From Ruminobacter sp964520475 (lineage in GTDB: Bacteria; Pseudomonadota; Gammaproteobacteria; Enterobacterales; Succinivibrionaceae), in the NCBI GenBank assembly GCA_964520475.1, contig CAZFNS010000007.1:1-64000 (forward strand): DNA of 64,000 nt, written 5' to 3'. Below, piece by piece: positions 52,395-60,466 of the stretch (position 1 is the stretch's first letter; each line of letters starts with the position of its first letter). The notes below the pieces were generated by a model. The model ran no database searches. It worked only from the letters and a program-made list of their open reading frames with translations, and had not been told where the DNA came from. The position numbers and the translations under genes were made by a program.

Positions 52395-52997
52395 ATGTTG
52401 AAGTCCGTCCCGAATATACTGACCGTCCTGAGAGTCCTGCTGATCCCGGTATACATCGTCTTTTTCCTGATCCCGAACAACTGGAGCAACCTCGCCGCGG
52501 CGCTGGTCTTCGTGATAGCCTGCGTCACCGACCTCCTCGACGGCTACCTGGCGCGCAAGCTGCAGGTGTGCTCGCGCTTCGGGGCCTTTCTCGATCCCGT
52601 CGCCGACAAGATCATGGTCTGCGTGGCCCTGGTGATGCTCGTCGACTGGTTCTCGGCGCACCGGGCCGAGTTCCTCCCCGGGTTCTCGGTGATCCTCACC
52701 CTGTGCTCGGTGATCATCATTTCGCGCGAGATCGTCATCAGCGCCCTGCGGGAATGGATGGCCGAGATCGGCAAGCGCGGCCTGGTGGCCGTGAGCTGGA
52801 TCGGCAAGTGGAAGACCGCGCTGCAGATGATCGCCATCACCGGGCTCATCTGGCGCGACCAGGACTGGATCGCCCGCGGCAACTGGATGGCCAACATGTG
52901 CCTGGGCTTCATGCTGATCGCCACGGGCCTCACCATCTGGTCCATGGTAAGCTATCTGACGGTGGGCTTCCGGCACATCGACGACGAGGCCGCCTGA
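52395..52997 (+). CDS. pgsA: CDP-diacylglycerol-glycerol-3-phosphate phosphatidyltransferase
   Basis: PgsA makes phosphatidylglycerophosphate, the precursor of phosphatidylglycerol. The about 200-aa integral membrane protein has the CDP-alcohol transferase motif DLLDGYLARKxxxxSxFGAFLDPVADK (Asp residues of the dimetal site) and N-terminal VPNILTVLRVLLIPVY. The ATG at 52395 agrees with E. coli PgsA; a GTG at 52362 would add eleven residues. Here it stands with its own strong promoter, not next to uvrC as in E. coli. Confidence 0.93.
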   Translation: MLKSVPNILTVLRVLLIPVYIVFFLIPNNWSNLAAALVFVIACVTDLLDGYLARKLQVCSRFGAFLDPVADKIMVCVALVMLVDWFSAHRAEFLPGFSVILTLCSVIIISREIVISALREWMAEIGKRGLVAVSWIGKWKTALQMIAITGLIWRDQDWIARGNWMANMCLGFMLIATGLTIWSMVSYLTVGFRHIDDEAA

Positions 52998-53104
52998 CGG
53001 CCCGTCCCCCGCGCCGGCCCGCCCGGCGCTCCGGCCCTCCGCTCCGCGGAGGCTGTTTTTTTTACGCGGCGGGCGGCGCGGGATCCGCCCGCGGGTGAGG
53101 GAAC

Positions 53105-53947
53105 ATGCGTTACTACGACGTTTCGGCGCGCGCGGCGCGCGACGCGCCGCCCGCGGGGGCGAACTACGGGATCTGCCATTTCGACGCGACCGGCGACAAC
53201 CCCGCGCCCGGCCTGACCATCGCGCGGCGGGAGCCCGCCCCGTCTCCCTTCGCCGCGCCGCGCGCGCGCTTCCGGGAGCGGGAGCGCCCCGGGACGCCGC
53301 CCCTCCGCTGCGATTACTTCGGCGCCGCCCCCGAAGAGAAGCGCGTCCTTTTTCAGGCGGCGCTCAATCACCTCGCCGCCAAGGACTTCGCCAAAAGACG
53401 CGGGATCCTGACCGGCCTCCTGGGCTTCCGGGACAGCGGGATCTCCGTGGGGGGCGACGCGCTCTTCATCTACGATCACTTCTTCGCCCCGCGCAAATTC
53501 GAGATCTACCTGAACGAGCGGACCGGCGCGGTCGCCGAGCTCGACTGCTACGACTACGCGGAGCGCTCCGAGTGCAAATTCCCCGTGACTTACGACGGTT
53601 TCCGGCACGTTTACGAGAACGTCGTCCAGGATCTCTTCGAGGTGTGGCTCCCCGACGGGATCGCGCTCTCCCCGGAGGCGCGCGCCCGCGCGGATGCGCT
53701 GACCGAGGAGGAACTGCGGGCGGCGTGGCCTTATCTCGGCGGGGGCGCGGCGGTTCCGGCCGGGCCGGCGCCGGCGCCGCGCGCGCCGGCCGCGGCCCGG
53801 GGCCCGGGGCGAAGGCCCGCGGGCGGCCCGTCCGGGCACGCGCCCGGGAACGGGCGGGATCTGGGGCCCGCCGTGGATCTCATCTTCCGGGTGACGCTCG
53901 CCGCGGTGATCGTCCTCCTCGCCGTCGCGGCGTTCACGCTGTTTTAA
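53105..53947 (+). CDS. Unknown protein with C-terminal membrane anchor
   Basis: I do not recognise this 280-aa product. Residues about 1-65 are Arg/Pro/Ala-rich, 70-200 form a soluble domain (FGAAPEEKRVLFQAALNHLAA...FEIYLNERTGAVAELDCYDY), then a long Pro/Ala/Gly linker and a single C-terminal helix (about 257-280) that would tail-anchor it in the membrane. No signal peptide. AGGGAAC precedes the ATG. It lies 107 bases after pgsA and 15 before clcA, so co-transcription with clcA is likely. Confidence 0.65.
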   Translation: MRYYDVSARAARDAPPAGANYGICHFDATGDNPAPGLTIARREPAPSPFAAPRARFRERERPGTPPLRCDYFGAAPEEKRVLFQAALNHLAAKDFAKRRGILTGLLGFRDSGISVGGDALFIYDHFFAPRKFEIYLNERTGAVAELDCYDYAERSECKFPVTYDGFRHVYENVVQDLFEVWLPDGIALSPEARARADALTEEELRAAWPYLGGGAAVPAGPAPAPRAPAAARGPGRRPAGGPSGHAPGNGRDLGPAVDLIFRVTLAAVIVLLAVAAFTLF

Positions 53948-53962
53948 CCGGGAGGACGTCGC

Positions 53963-55372
53963 ATGGCCGTGCCGGGACAGGCGTTCATCGCCGAAAAGCT
54001 CGCCTCCCTGTACCGCGGGAGGGGCGGGGGCCGGAGCCTGCCGCTCTTCGCCGCCGCGATCCTCACCGGGACGCTCACCGGCGCCGTCTGCTCCCTCTTC
54101 GAACTGATCCCCGATTACCTTAACGAACTGCGCGTGAGCCTTTTGGGCGGGACGGGCGGGGCCGGCGTCACGGCGGCCGCCCTGGCCGCGGCCTTCCTCG
54201 TCAGCTTCGCGCTCGCCGCCGCCGCGCTTTACCTCACCCGGAAGTTCGCGCCCGAGGCGGGCGGCTCGGGGATCCCCGAGATCGAGGGGGCGATGGTCGA
54301 CCTGCGCCCCGTGCGCTACAAAAGGGTGCTGCCCGTCAAGTTCTTCGGCGGGATCCTGTCCCTGAGCTCCGGCATGATCCTCGGCCGGGAGGGGCCGTCG
54401 ATCCAGATCGGCGGCAACCTCGGGGCCGCCGTCATGGACCTCCTGCGGATCCGGCGCGAGGATTTTTACGTGCTCCTCGCCGCCGGCGCCTCGTCGGGCC
54501 TCGCGAGCGCCTTCAACGCCCCGCTCGCCGGGATCCTGTTCGTGCTCGAGGAGATGCGCCCGCAGTTCCGCTACCGGTTCTACGCGATCCAGGCGGTGGC
54601 GGTCGCGGTGATCTGCGCCGTCATGACCCGGACCTTCGTGACGGGCGGCGACGATCCCGTGTTCGACCTGCCGGTCTTCGACCGGGTCTCGGTTTACGAT
54701 CTGTGGACCTTCCTGATCTTCGGGGCCGCGGCCGGGGTCGCGGGGGTGGTCTTCAACAAAGCCGTGGCGCTCGCCCAGGACGCCTGGGCGCGGGTCTCGG
54801 GCGGCCGCCCCCGGCGCGCGGCGCTCCTCGCCGGCGCGGCCGGCGGGGTTTTCGGGGCGCTCTCGCTCGCGGAGCCGCAGCTCACCGGATCCGGCGTCGC
54901 CTTCATCCCCGGCTGGGTGCTCACCTCGGCCCCGCTCGGGACCCTCTGCCTCGTCTGCGCGGCGCGCTTCCTCGGGCTGCTCGTGTGCTTCGGCTCCGGG
55001 ATCCCCGGGGGCCTGTTCGCCCCCTCCCTGGCCCTCGGCGCCCTGCTCGGGGCCGCGAGCGGCATGGGCCTCCTCGGGGCGGGGCTCCTCGATTACGACC
55101 CGGGGATCCTCGCCGTCGTCGGCATGTGCGCGTTTTTCGCGGCGTCCGTGCGCGCGCCCGTGACCGGGATCGTCCTCATCTGCGAGATGACCAACAATTT
55201 CCAGTTCCTGCTTCCGATGATGATCGCGACGGCCGCGGCCGCCCAGGTCGCCTCGGCGCTCCGCGGGCGCCCGATCTACACCCAGATCCTCGAGCGCACC
55301 CTGAAGATGAGCGGCGACGCGGCGATCCTCACCGAGTACGACGACTTCAAGAAGAACAACAACGTCGAATAA
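53963..55372 (+). CDS. clcA: ClcA-like H+/Cl- exchange transporter
   Basis: The 469-aa CLC protein has the chloride-site motifs GSGIP (101-105), GREGP with the gating Glu143, and GSGIPGGLFAPSLALGA; the internal proton-transfer Glu is kept in FVLEEMRPQFRY (Glu197). The C-terminal segment reads TNNFQFLLPM, so the central chloride-contacting Tyr (Tyr445 of E. coli, NYQLILPM) is Phe413. The transporter supports extreme acid survival in E. coli. A bidirectional terminator follows. Confidence 0.92.
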   Translation: MAVPGQAFIAEKLASLYRGRGGGRSLPLFAAAILTGTLTGAVCSLFELIPDYLNELRVSLLGGTGGAGVTAAALAAAFLVSFALAAAALYLTRKFAPEAGGSGIPEIEGAMVDLRPVRYKRVLPVKFFGGILSLSSGMILGREGPSIQIGGNLGAAVMDLLRIRREDFYVLLAAGASSGLASAFNAPLAGILFVLEEMRPQFRYRFYAIQAVAVAVICAVMTRTFVTGGDDPVFDLPVFDRVSVYDLWTFLIFGAAAGVAGVVFNKAVALAQDAWARVSGGRPRRAALLAGAAGGVFGALSLAEPQLTGSGVAFIPGWVLTSAPLGTLCLVCAARFLGLLVCFGSGIPGGLFAPSLALGALLGAASGMGLLGAGLLDYDPGILAVVGMCAFFAASVRAPVTGIVLICEMTNNFQFLLPMMIATAAAAQVASALRGRPIYTQILERTLKMSGDAAILTEYDDFKKNNNVE

Positions 55373-55467
55373 ACGCGCGGGACGGGCCGCGCCCCGTCCG
55401 CGCCGCCGCCCCGGCCGGGCTCTTTTTCCTTCTTTGCGCTCCTTTCCCTCCCTCTTCCCCGCACCCG

Positions 55468-55499
55468 AAAAAAAATCCCGCGCGGGCGGGATTTTTTTT
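55468..55499. terminator. Bidirectional terminator between clcA and hisI
   Basis: A8, ATCCCGC (55475-55481), loop GCGG, GCGGGAT (55486-55492), T8. Confidence 0.9.
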
Positions 55500-55519
55500 G
55501 CCGGGGGCTGCGGTGGGGC

Positions 55520-56083
55520 TCACTCCGGGGGCCGGCGCGCCGCGACGGGCGACACGTACTTTTCGAGGAAGACGGCGTCCGCGTCGCTCAGGGCGACGCC
55601 GTTCGCGGCGAGGAGATCGAGCGCCGCCTTCAGGAGAAGGGCCGCGCTCGCGGGCGCGGGATCCGCCCGGAACGCGGCGAGGGCCGCCTCCGGATCCGCG
55701 GGCTCCCCGGCGGGATCGTAGAGGGCGAGCCCGGCCGCCGCGGGGGCGGGGTGGCCGTCGAAGCAGCTCTCGGTGCCGCGGTGGCAGGTGGGGCCGGCGG
55801 GATCGGCCGCCGCGAGCAGGCAGTCGCGGTCGCAGTCGGCGGTGAGGGCGGCGAGGTACAGGTAGTGGCGCGATTCCTCGCCCTTGGTCCACAGCCGGCC
55901 CTTGGTGCGGCTCCAGAAGGTGATCTTCCCGGTCGCGAGGGTCGCGGCCAGGGCCTCCCGGTTCATGAACCCCTGCATGAGCACCGTGCCGGAGCGGCGG
56001 TTCTGCACGACGACGGGGACGAGCCCGCCGACCTTGTCCCAGTCGAGCGTGTCGGGATCGAAAGCGATTTTGCGGTCAGTCAC
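55520..56083 (-). CDS. hisI: Phosphoribosyl-AMP cyclohydrolase HisI with degenerate HisE remnant
   Basis: The first about 110 residues are a complete PRA-CH domain: FWSRTKGRLWTKGEES, DCDRDCLL (83-90) and PTCHRGTESCF with Cys84, Cys100 and Cys107 for zinc. It opens the ring of PR-AMP. In E. coli, HisI continues into HisE (PR-ATP pyrophosphatase, total 203 aa). Here the C-terminal 77 residues keep only a helix like the end of HisE (ALLLKAALDLLAANGVALSDAD) and lack the SYTxxL start and the EExxE-type metal-binding motif. So the HisE activity is probably missing. Start is a GTG with GGAG upstream; it overlaps hisF by 8 bases. Confidence 0.88.
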   Translation of the reverse strand: MTDRKIAFDPDTLDWDKVGGLVPVVVQNRRSGTVLMQGFMNREALAATLATGKITFWSRTKGRLWTKGEESRHYLYLAALTADCDRDCLLAAADPAGPTCHRGTESCFDGHPAPAAAGLALYDPAGEPADPEAALAAFRADPAPASAALLLKAALDLLAANGVALSDADAVFLEKYVSPVAARRPPE

Positions 56084-56849
56084 GGACGGGCACTCCTTCT
56101 TTTCTGAGGTAATCCTTGAGATCGGGGATGGCGATGAGCCCCTTGTGGAACACCGAGGCGGCGAGGCACCCGTCGCAGCCCGCCTCGAGGAAGCCGTCCC
56201 GGAAATGGGAGGGCCGGCCCGCCCCGCCCGAGGCGATGAGCGGGACCTTCGTCAGGCTGCGGACGAGCTTGAGCTGGACGAGGTCGTAGCCGTCGCGCAT
56301 GCCGTCCCGGTTCATCATGTTGAGGACGATCTCGCCGCAGCCGCGCCGCTGGACCTCCTCGACCCACTCGGGGGTCGTCCAGCGCGTCACCAGGGTGCGG
56401 GACTCGTCGCCCGTGTACTGCTTGACCAGGTAGCGGTCCGTCGCCGCGTCGTAATACGAGTCGATGCCGCAGACCACGCACTGCACCCCGAAGCGGTCGG
56501 CGAGCCGCGTGATGAGATCCGGGTCGGACAGGGCGGGGGAGTTCACGGAGATCTTGTCGGCCCCGTACTCGAGGATCTTCGCGGCGTCCTCCGGGGTCCT
56601 GATGCCCCCCGCGACGCAGAAGGGGATGTTGATGACCTCGGCGACCCGGCGCACCCAGCTTTTGTCGACCGTGCGCGCGTCGCTCGAGGCGGTGATGTCG
56701 TAGAACACGAGCTCGTCGGCGCCCTCGTCGGCGTAGCGCTTCGCCAGCTCGACGATGCCGCCCATGACCTCGTGGTTGCGGAACTGCACGCCCTTGACGA
56801 CCACGCCGTTCTTGACGTCGAGGCAGGGGATTATTCGTTTGGCCAGCAT
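56076..56849 (-). CDS. hisF: Imidazole glycerol phosphate synthase subunit HisF
   Basis: HisF is the cyclase half of IGP synthase and uses ammonia delivered by HisH. The 257-aa TIM barrel starts MLAKRIIPCLDVKNGVVVKG and has the catalytic Asp residues in CLD and IVLNMMNRDG, and VPFCVAGG-like FCVAGGIRTPEDA. Its start lies 19 bases inside hisA, and its stop overlaps hisI, typical tight his-operon packing. Confidence 0.96.
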   Translation of the reverse strand: MLAKRIIPCLDVKNGVVVKGVQFRNHEVMGGIVELAKRYADEGADELVFYDITASSDARTVDKSWVRRVAEVINIPFCVAGGIRTPEDAAKILEYGADKISVNSPALSDPDLITRLADRFGVQCVVCGIDSYYDAATDRYLVKQYTGDESRTLVTRWTTPEWVEEVQRRGCGEIVLNMMNRDGMRDGYDLVQLKLVRSLTKVPLIASGGAGRPSHFRDGFLEAGCDGCLAASVFHKGLIAIPDLKDYLRKEGVPVRD

Positions 56850-57568
56850 CTTACGGCCTCCTTCACGGTGAATCTGCCCTCGAGCAGGGAGCGGCCGACC
56901 ACGATCCCGGCGGCGCCGCTCGCGCGGACCGCCGCGACGTCGGCGAGGCTCCCGACGCCGCCCGAGGCCAGGAAGGCGATCCCCGGGAAGCGCCGGCTCA
57001 GGTCGGCGTAAAGTTCCGCGTTCGGGCCGAGCAGGGTGCCGTCGCGCGAGATGTCGGTGCAGAGCACGTACCTGAGGCCCTCCGCCGCGTAATCCTCGAT
57101 CAGCTCCTCGGCGGTGAGGGCGCTGCTCTCCCGCCACCCCTTCACGGCCACGAGCCGGCGCCCGTCCGCCGCGATGTTCACGTCGAGGGCGAAGGCGAGG
57201 CGGTCCGGCCCGAAGCGGCGCAGCCACGCTTTGGCCGCGGGGCGGTTCCCGACGCAGGCGGATCCGACGACCACGCGGTCGGCGCCCGCGCCGAGCAGAT
57301 CCTCTATATCCTTTTCCGTGCGCACGCCGCCGCCCACCTCCACCGGCGCGGGCGCGTCCCGGAGCAGATCCGCGATGACGGCGAGCTGCCGCGCGGCGGG
57401 ATCCTTCGCGCCGTCGAGGTCGACCAGGTGCAGGTAGCGGGCGCCCTCGGCCGCGTAGAGCGCGAAGCGCTCCCGGGGGGAGACGCCGTAATCGGTGCGG
57501 CGGCCGTAGTCTCCCTGGCGGAGGCGGACCACTTTGCCGCCTATGAGGTCAATCGCGGGTATGATCAT
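56831..57568 (-). CDS. hisA: ProFAR isomerase HisA
   Basis: HisA isomerises ProFAR to PRFAR. The 245-aa TIM barrel has the catalytic Asp in MIIPAIDLIGGKVVRL and the second in YVLCTDISRDGTLLGPN. VEVGGGVR marks the phosphate site. Start is ATG at 57568; 12 bases separate it from hisH upstream. Confidence 0.96.
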   Translation of the reverse strand: MIIPAIDLIGGKVVRLRQGDYGRRTDYGVSPRERFALYAAEGARYLHLVDLDGAKDPAARQLAVIADLLRDAPAPVEVGGGVRTEKDIEDLLGAGADRVVVGSACVGNRPAAKAWLRRFGPDRLAFALDVNIAADGRRLVAVKGWRESSALTAEELIEDYAAEGLRYVLCTDISRDGTLLGPNAELYADLSRRFPGIAFLASGGVGSLADVAAVRASGAAGIVVGRSLLEGRFTVKEAVRCWPNE

Positions 57569-57580
57569 GTTCCGGGCCTC

Positions 57581-58195
57581 CTAAAGTTCGAGGAAGTTCT
57601 TGAGCAGCAGGTGCCCCGCCGGGCCGGATTTCTCCGGGTGGAACTGCGTGCCGAAGAAATTGCCCGCGGCGACGACGGCGGTGAAGGGGCGGCCGTAGGT
57701 CGTCGTCGCGACGGTGCGCTCCGTCACGCCGAGCGCGTACGAGTGCACGAAGTAGAAATACGCGCCGTCCGGGATCCCGCGGAGCAGGGGGTGGGTCCCG
57801 TCGTGACTTATCTGGTTCCAGCCCATGTGCGGCAGGATCAGCCCGGGCTCCCGCAGCAGGGTCACCCGGCCGGGGACGAGCCCGAGGCACGGGACGGTTT
57901 CGCCGCCCGCGCTCATGCTTTCCTCGGAGCGTTCCGCGAGCATCTGCATGCCGAGGCAGATGCCGAGGAGGGGCTGTTTCGCCGCGCGGATCGGCCCGTC
58001 CAGGCCTTTGGCCCGGATGGCCGCCATGGCGGCCGCCGCCGATCCCACGCCCGGCAGGACGAGTCTGTCCGCGCGGGCGAGGTCCGCGGGATCGGCGCTG
58101 ACGAGGCAGTCCGCGCCGAGCCGGCGCAGCGCGAAGAGCACCGACGCGATGTTGGCCACGCCGGTGTCGATGACGGTAATCTTGCGGGCGGTCAT
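57581..58195 (-). CDS. hisH: Imidazole glycerol phosphate synthase subunit HisH
   Basis: HisH is the glutaminase half of IGP synthase. The 204-aa class I amidotransferase has the nucleophile Cys in GICLGMQML and the His-Glu pair in TQFHPEKS. The oxyanion-strand motif PGVGS is present. Its start codon shares one base with the hisB stop (TGATG). Confidence 0.96.
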   Translation of the reverse strand: MTARKITVIDTGVANIASVLFALRRLGADCLVSADPADLARADRLVLPGVGSAAAAMAAIRAKGLDGPIRAAKQPLLGICLGMQMLAERSEESMSAGGETVPCLGLVPGRVTLLREPGLILPHMGWNQISHDGTHPLLRGIPDGAYFYFVHSYALGVTERTVATTTYGRPFTAVVAAGNFFGTQFHPEKSGPAGHLLLKNFLEL

Positions 58196-59310
58196 CAGAG
58201 CGCCCCCTTGCTGGACGGCAGCTCGTCGCCTTCCCTCTTGAGGGCCGGGCGCAGGGCCCGGCCGAAGGCCTTGAACAGGGCCTCGACCTGGTGGTGGGCG
58301 TTCCCGGACGTGACCCTGAGGTGCAGGGTGAGGCCCATCGCGCAGGCGAGGCTCCGGAAAAAGTGCGGCACCATTTCGGTGGCGAGCCCGCCCACCTGCC
58401 CGCGGGTGAACTCCGCGTCGCAGGAGAAGGCGCAGTACGGGCGCCCGGAGATGTCCAGGCAGGCCTCGACGGGGCGGTTCATGAGCGAGTCCGCGGGCAG
58501 CCCCTCGAGTTTGGCCTCGACCTCGTCCATGGCGAGCGCGAAGCCGAAGCGGCCGATGCCCCGCTTGTCGCCGAGGGCCCGTCTGAGGGCCTCGCCGAGG
58601 GCGATGCCGACGTCCTCGACGGTGTGGTGCTCGTCGACCTCGAGGTCGCCTTTGGCTTTCAGTTTCAGGGTGATGCCGGCGTGCGTGGCGATCTGCTGGA
58701 GCATGTGGTCGAAAAAGCCCACGCCGGTCGAGATCGCGCTCTCGCCGGGGTCGTCGAGATCGACGAACAGGTCGATGTCGGTCTCTTTGGTGACCCGTGT
58801 CACCCGGGCGGTGCGGGGCACGCGGGCGAGCTCCCGGGCAATCCTGTCCCACGGGTTGTCCGCGCGGGAGTAGAGCACGCCCTTAAGGCCCATGTTGGCG
58901 GCGAGCTCGAGATCCGTGGGGCGGTCGCCCACGACGAAGCTCCGCCCGGAGTCGATCGCCCCGGGGATCAGGTACCGGGCGAGGAGGCCCGTCTTCGGCT
59001 TGCGGCAGGGGCAGCCGTCCCCCGGGAGGTGCGGGCAGATCAGCACCTCCTCGAAGACGACGCCTTCCGAGGCCAGCGTGCCGAGCATGAGCCGGTGGGG
59101 GCCGACGAAGCTCTCGTAAGGGAAGGAGTCCGTGCCGAGCCCGTCCTGGTTGGTGACCATGACCAGTTTGTAGCCGGCCGCGCCGAGCGCCTTGAGAGCC
59201 GAGATGACCCCGGGCTCGAATCTGAGTTTCGCGAACGAATCGACCTGTTTGTCCGGCTCCGGCTCTTCGATGACGGTGCCGTCGCGGTCGATGAAAAGAT
59301 ATTTGTCCAT
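58195..59310 (-). CDS. hisB: Bifunctional histidinol-phosphatase / IGP dehydratase HisB
   Basis: The 371-aa fusion has an N-terminal HAD phosphatase (FIDRDGTV, residues 6-13; zinc loop CPHLPGDGCPCRKPKTG) and a C-terminal IGP dehydratase (from about 165) with the metal-binding HHTVEDVGIALGEA and SGNAHHQVEALFKA. The fusion is typical of gammaproteobacteria. GGGGGAGGC precedes the ATG. An 80-base gap upstream, with a GC hairpin and a short T-run, separates it from hisC. Confidence 0.96.
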   Translation of the reverse strand: MDKYLFIDRDGTVIEEPEPDKQVDSFAKLRFEPGVISALKALGAAGYKLVMVTNQDGLGTDSFPYESFVGPHRLMLGTLASEGVVFEEVLICPHLPGDGCPCRKPKTGLLARYLIPGAIDSGRSFVVGDRPTDLELAANMGLKGVLYSRADNPWDRIARELARVPRTARVTRVTKETDIDLFVDLDDPGESAISTGVGFFDHMLQQIATHAGITLKLKAKGDLEVDEHHTVEDVGIALGEALRRALGDKRGIGRFGFALAMDEVEAKLEGLPADSLMNRPVEACLDISGRPYCAFSCDAEFTRGQVGGLATEMVPHFFRSLACAMGLTLHLRVTSGNAHHQVEALFKAFGRALRPALKREGDELPSSKGAL

Positions 59311-59389
59311 GAGCCTCCCCCGCGGACGGATCCGGGCGGGGCAGGGCCCGCCCGCAGCTTAAAAAACGAAACGCGCCCCGCGCCCGGCG

Positions 59390-60466
59390 TCAGCCGCCGG
59401 CCCCGCGCAGCGCCTCCAGGACCGCGTTCATTTCCTCCTCGCTTCCCACGGTGATCCGCACGCAGTCCTTAAGGCGCGGCTTCGCGTCGAAATCGCGCAG
59501 GATTATGCCCCGGCGGGCGAGCTCCGCGAAGATCTTCTCCCCGTCCGCGAAGCGCGCGAGCACGTAGTTGGCGTCGCCCGGGAAGATCTCCCTGACGCAG
59601 GCGAGCCCGGCGAGTTCCCGCGCGAAGCGGTCCCGGCGCGCGACGATCTCCGCGACCCGCTCCCGCATGATGGCGATCCCGCGGGCGCTCAGGGCCTGGA
59701 CCGCGATCTGGGCGACCGGGTCCGGGATCGGGTAGGGGTCGATCACCTTGAGCATGAGCCCGACGATCTCGGGATCGGCCAGGGTGAAGCCGCAGCGGAT
59801 CCCGGCGAGGGCGAAGGCCTTCGAGAGGGTGCGGGTCACGACCAGGTTTTTGCGCGCGGCGAGGTGCCCCAGGACGGATTTTTCCGGGCAGAACTCGATA
59901 TAGGCCTCGTCGACGACCACCAGGCAGCGGTTCGCGGCGAGATCCAGGATCCGCAGGATCGTTTCCGCGCCGGCCGCGGCGCCCGTGGGGTTGTTCGGCG
60001 AGCACACGAACACGATCTTGATCCGCCCGGCGTTTTCGTCGAGCGCCCGGCCGATCGCCTCCGGATCCGGCCGGAAATCGTCCGTGAGGGGAACCTCGGC
60101 GACCCGGACGCCCGCCGTGTCGGCGCACACCGAGTACATGCCGTAGGTCGGGGGGCTGATGAGGACCGCGTCCCGGCCCGGCTCGCAGAAGGCGCGCACC
60201 AGAAGGCCCAGCGACTCGTCGCTCCCCCGGGAGACCAGGATGTTCTCCGCGGGAACGCCGCAGTAGTCCGAGTACGCCTCCAGGACCTCGGGGGGCTGGC
60301 ATTCCGGGTAGCGGTTCAGGGTGAGCGATTTCATCAGGAACAGGCTGCTCTTCGGGGCCTCGTTCGCGTTCAGGAACACGCGGCCCGCGCCGCCGATGCG
60401 GCGGGCGGACTGGTAGGGGACCAGGTTCCTCGTTCTTTCCGTCGCCAGCTCGCTTATGAAACTCAT
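59390..60466 (-). CDS. hisC: Histidinol-phosphate aminotransferase HisC
   Basis: HisC is a PLP class I aminotransferase converting imidazole acetol phosphate to histidinol phosphate. The 358-aa protein has VFVCSPNNPTG, DEAYIEF and the PLP Lys in TRTLSKAFALAGIRCGF. Its ATG overlaps the hisD stop by four bases. Confidence 0.96.
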   Translation of the reverse strand: MSFISELATERTRNLVPYQSARRIGGAGRVFLNANEAPKSSLFLMKSLTLNRYPECQPPEVLEAYSDYCGVPAENILVSRGSDESLGLLVRAFCEPGRDAVLISPPTYGMYSVCADTAGVRVAEVPLTDDFRPDPEAIGRALDENAGRIKIVFVCSPNNPTGAAAGAETILRILDLAANRCLVVVDEAYIEFCPEKSVLGHLAARKNLVVTRTLSKAFALAGIRCGFTLADPEIVGLMLKVIDPYPIPDPVAQIAVQALSARGIAIMRERVAEIVARRDRFARELAGLACVREIFPGDANYVLARFADGEKIFAELARRGIILRDFDAKPRLKDCVRITVGSEEEMNAVLEALRGAGG

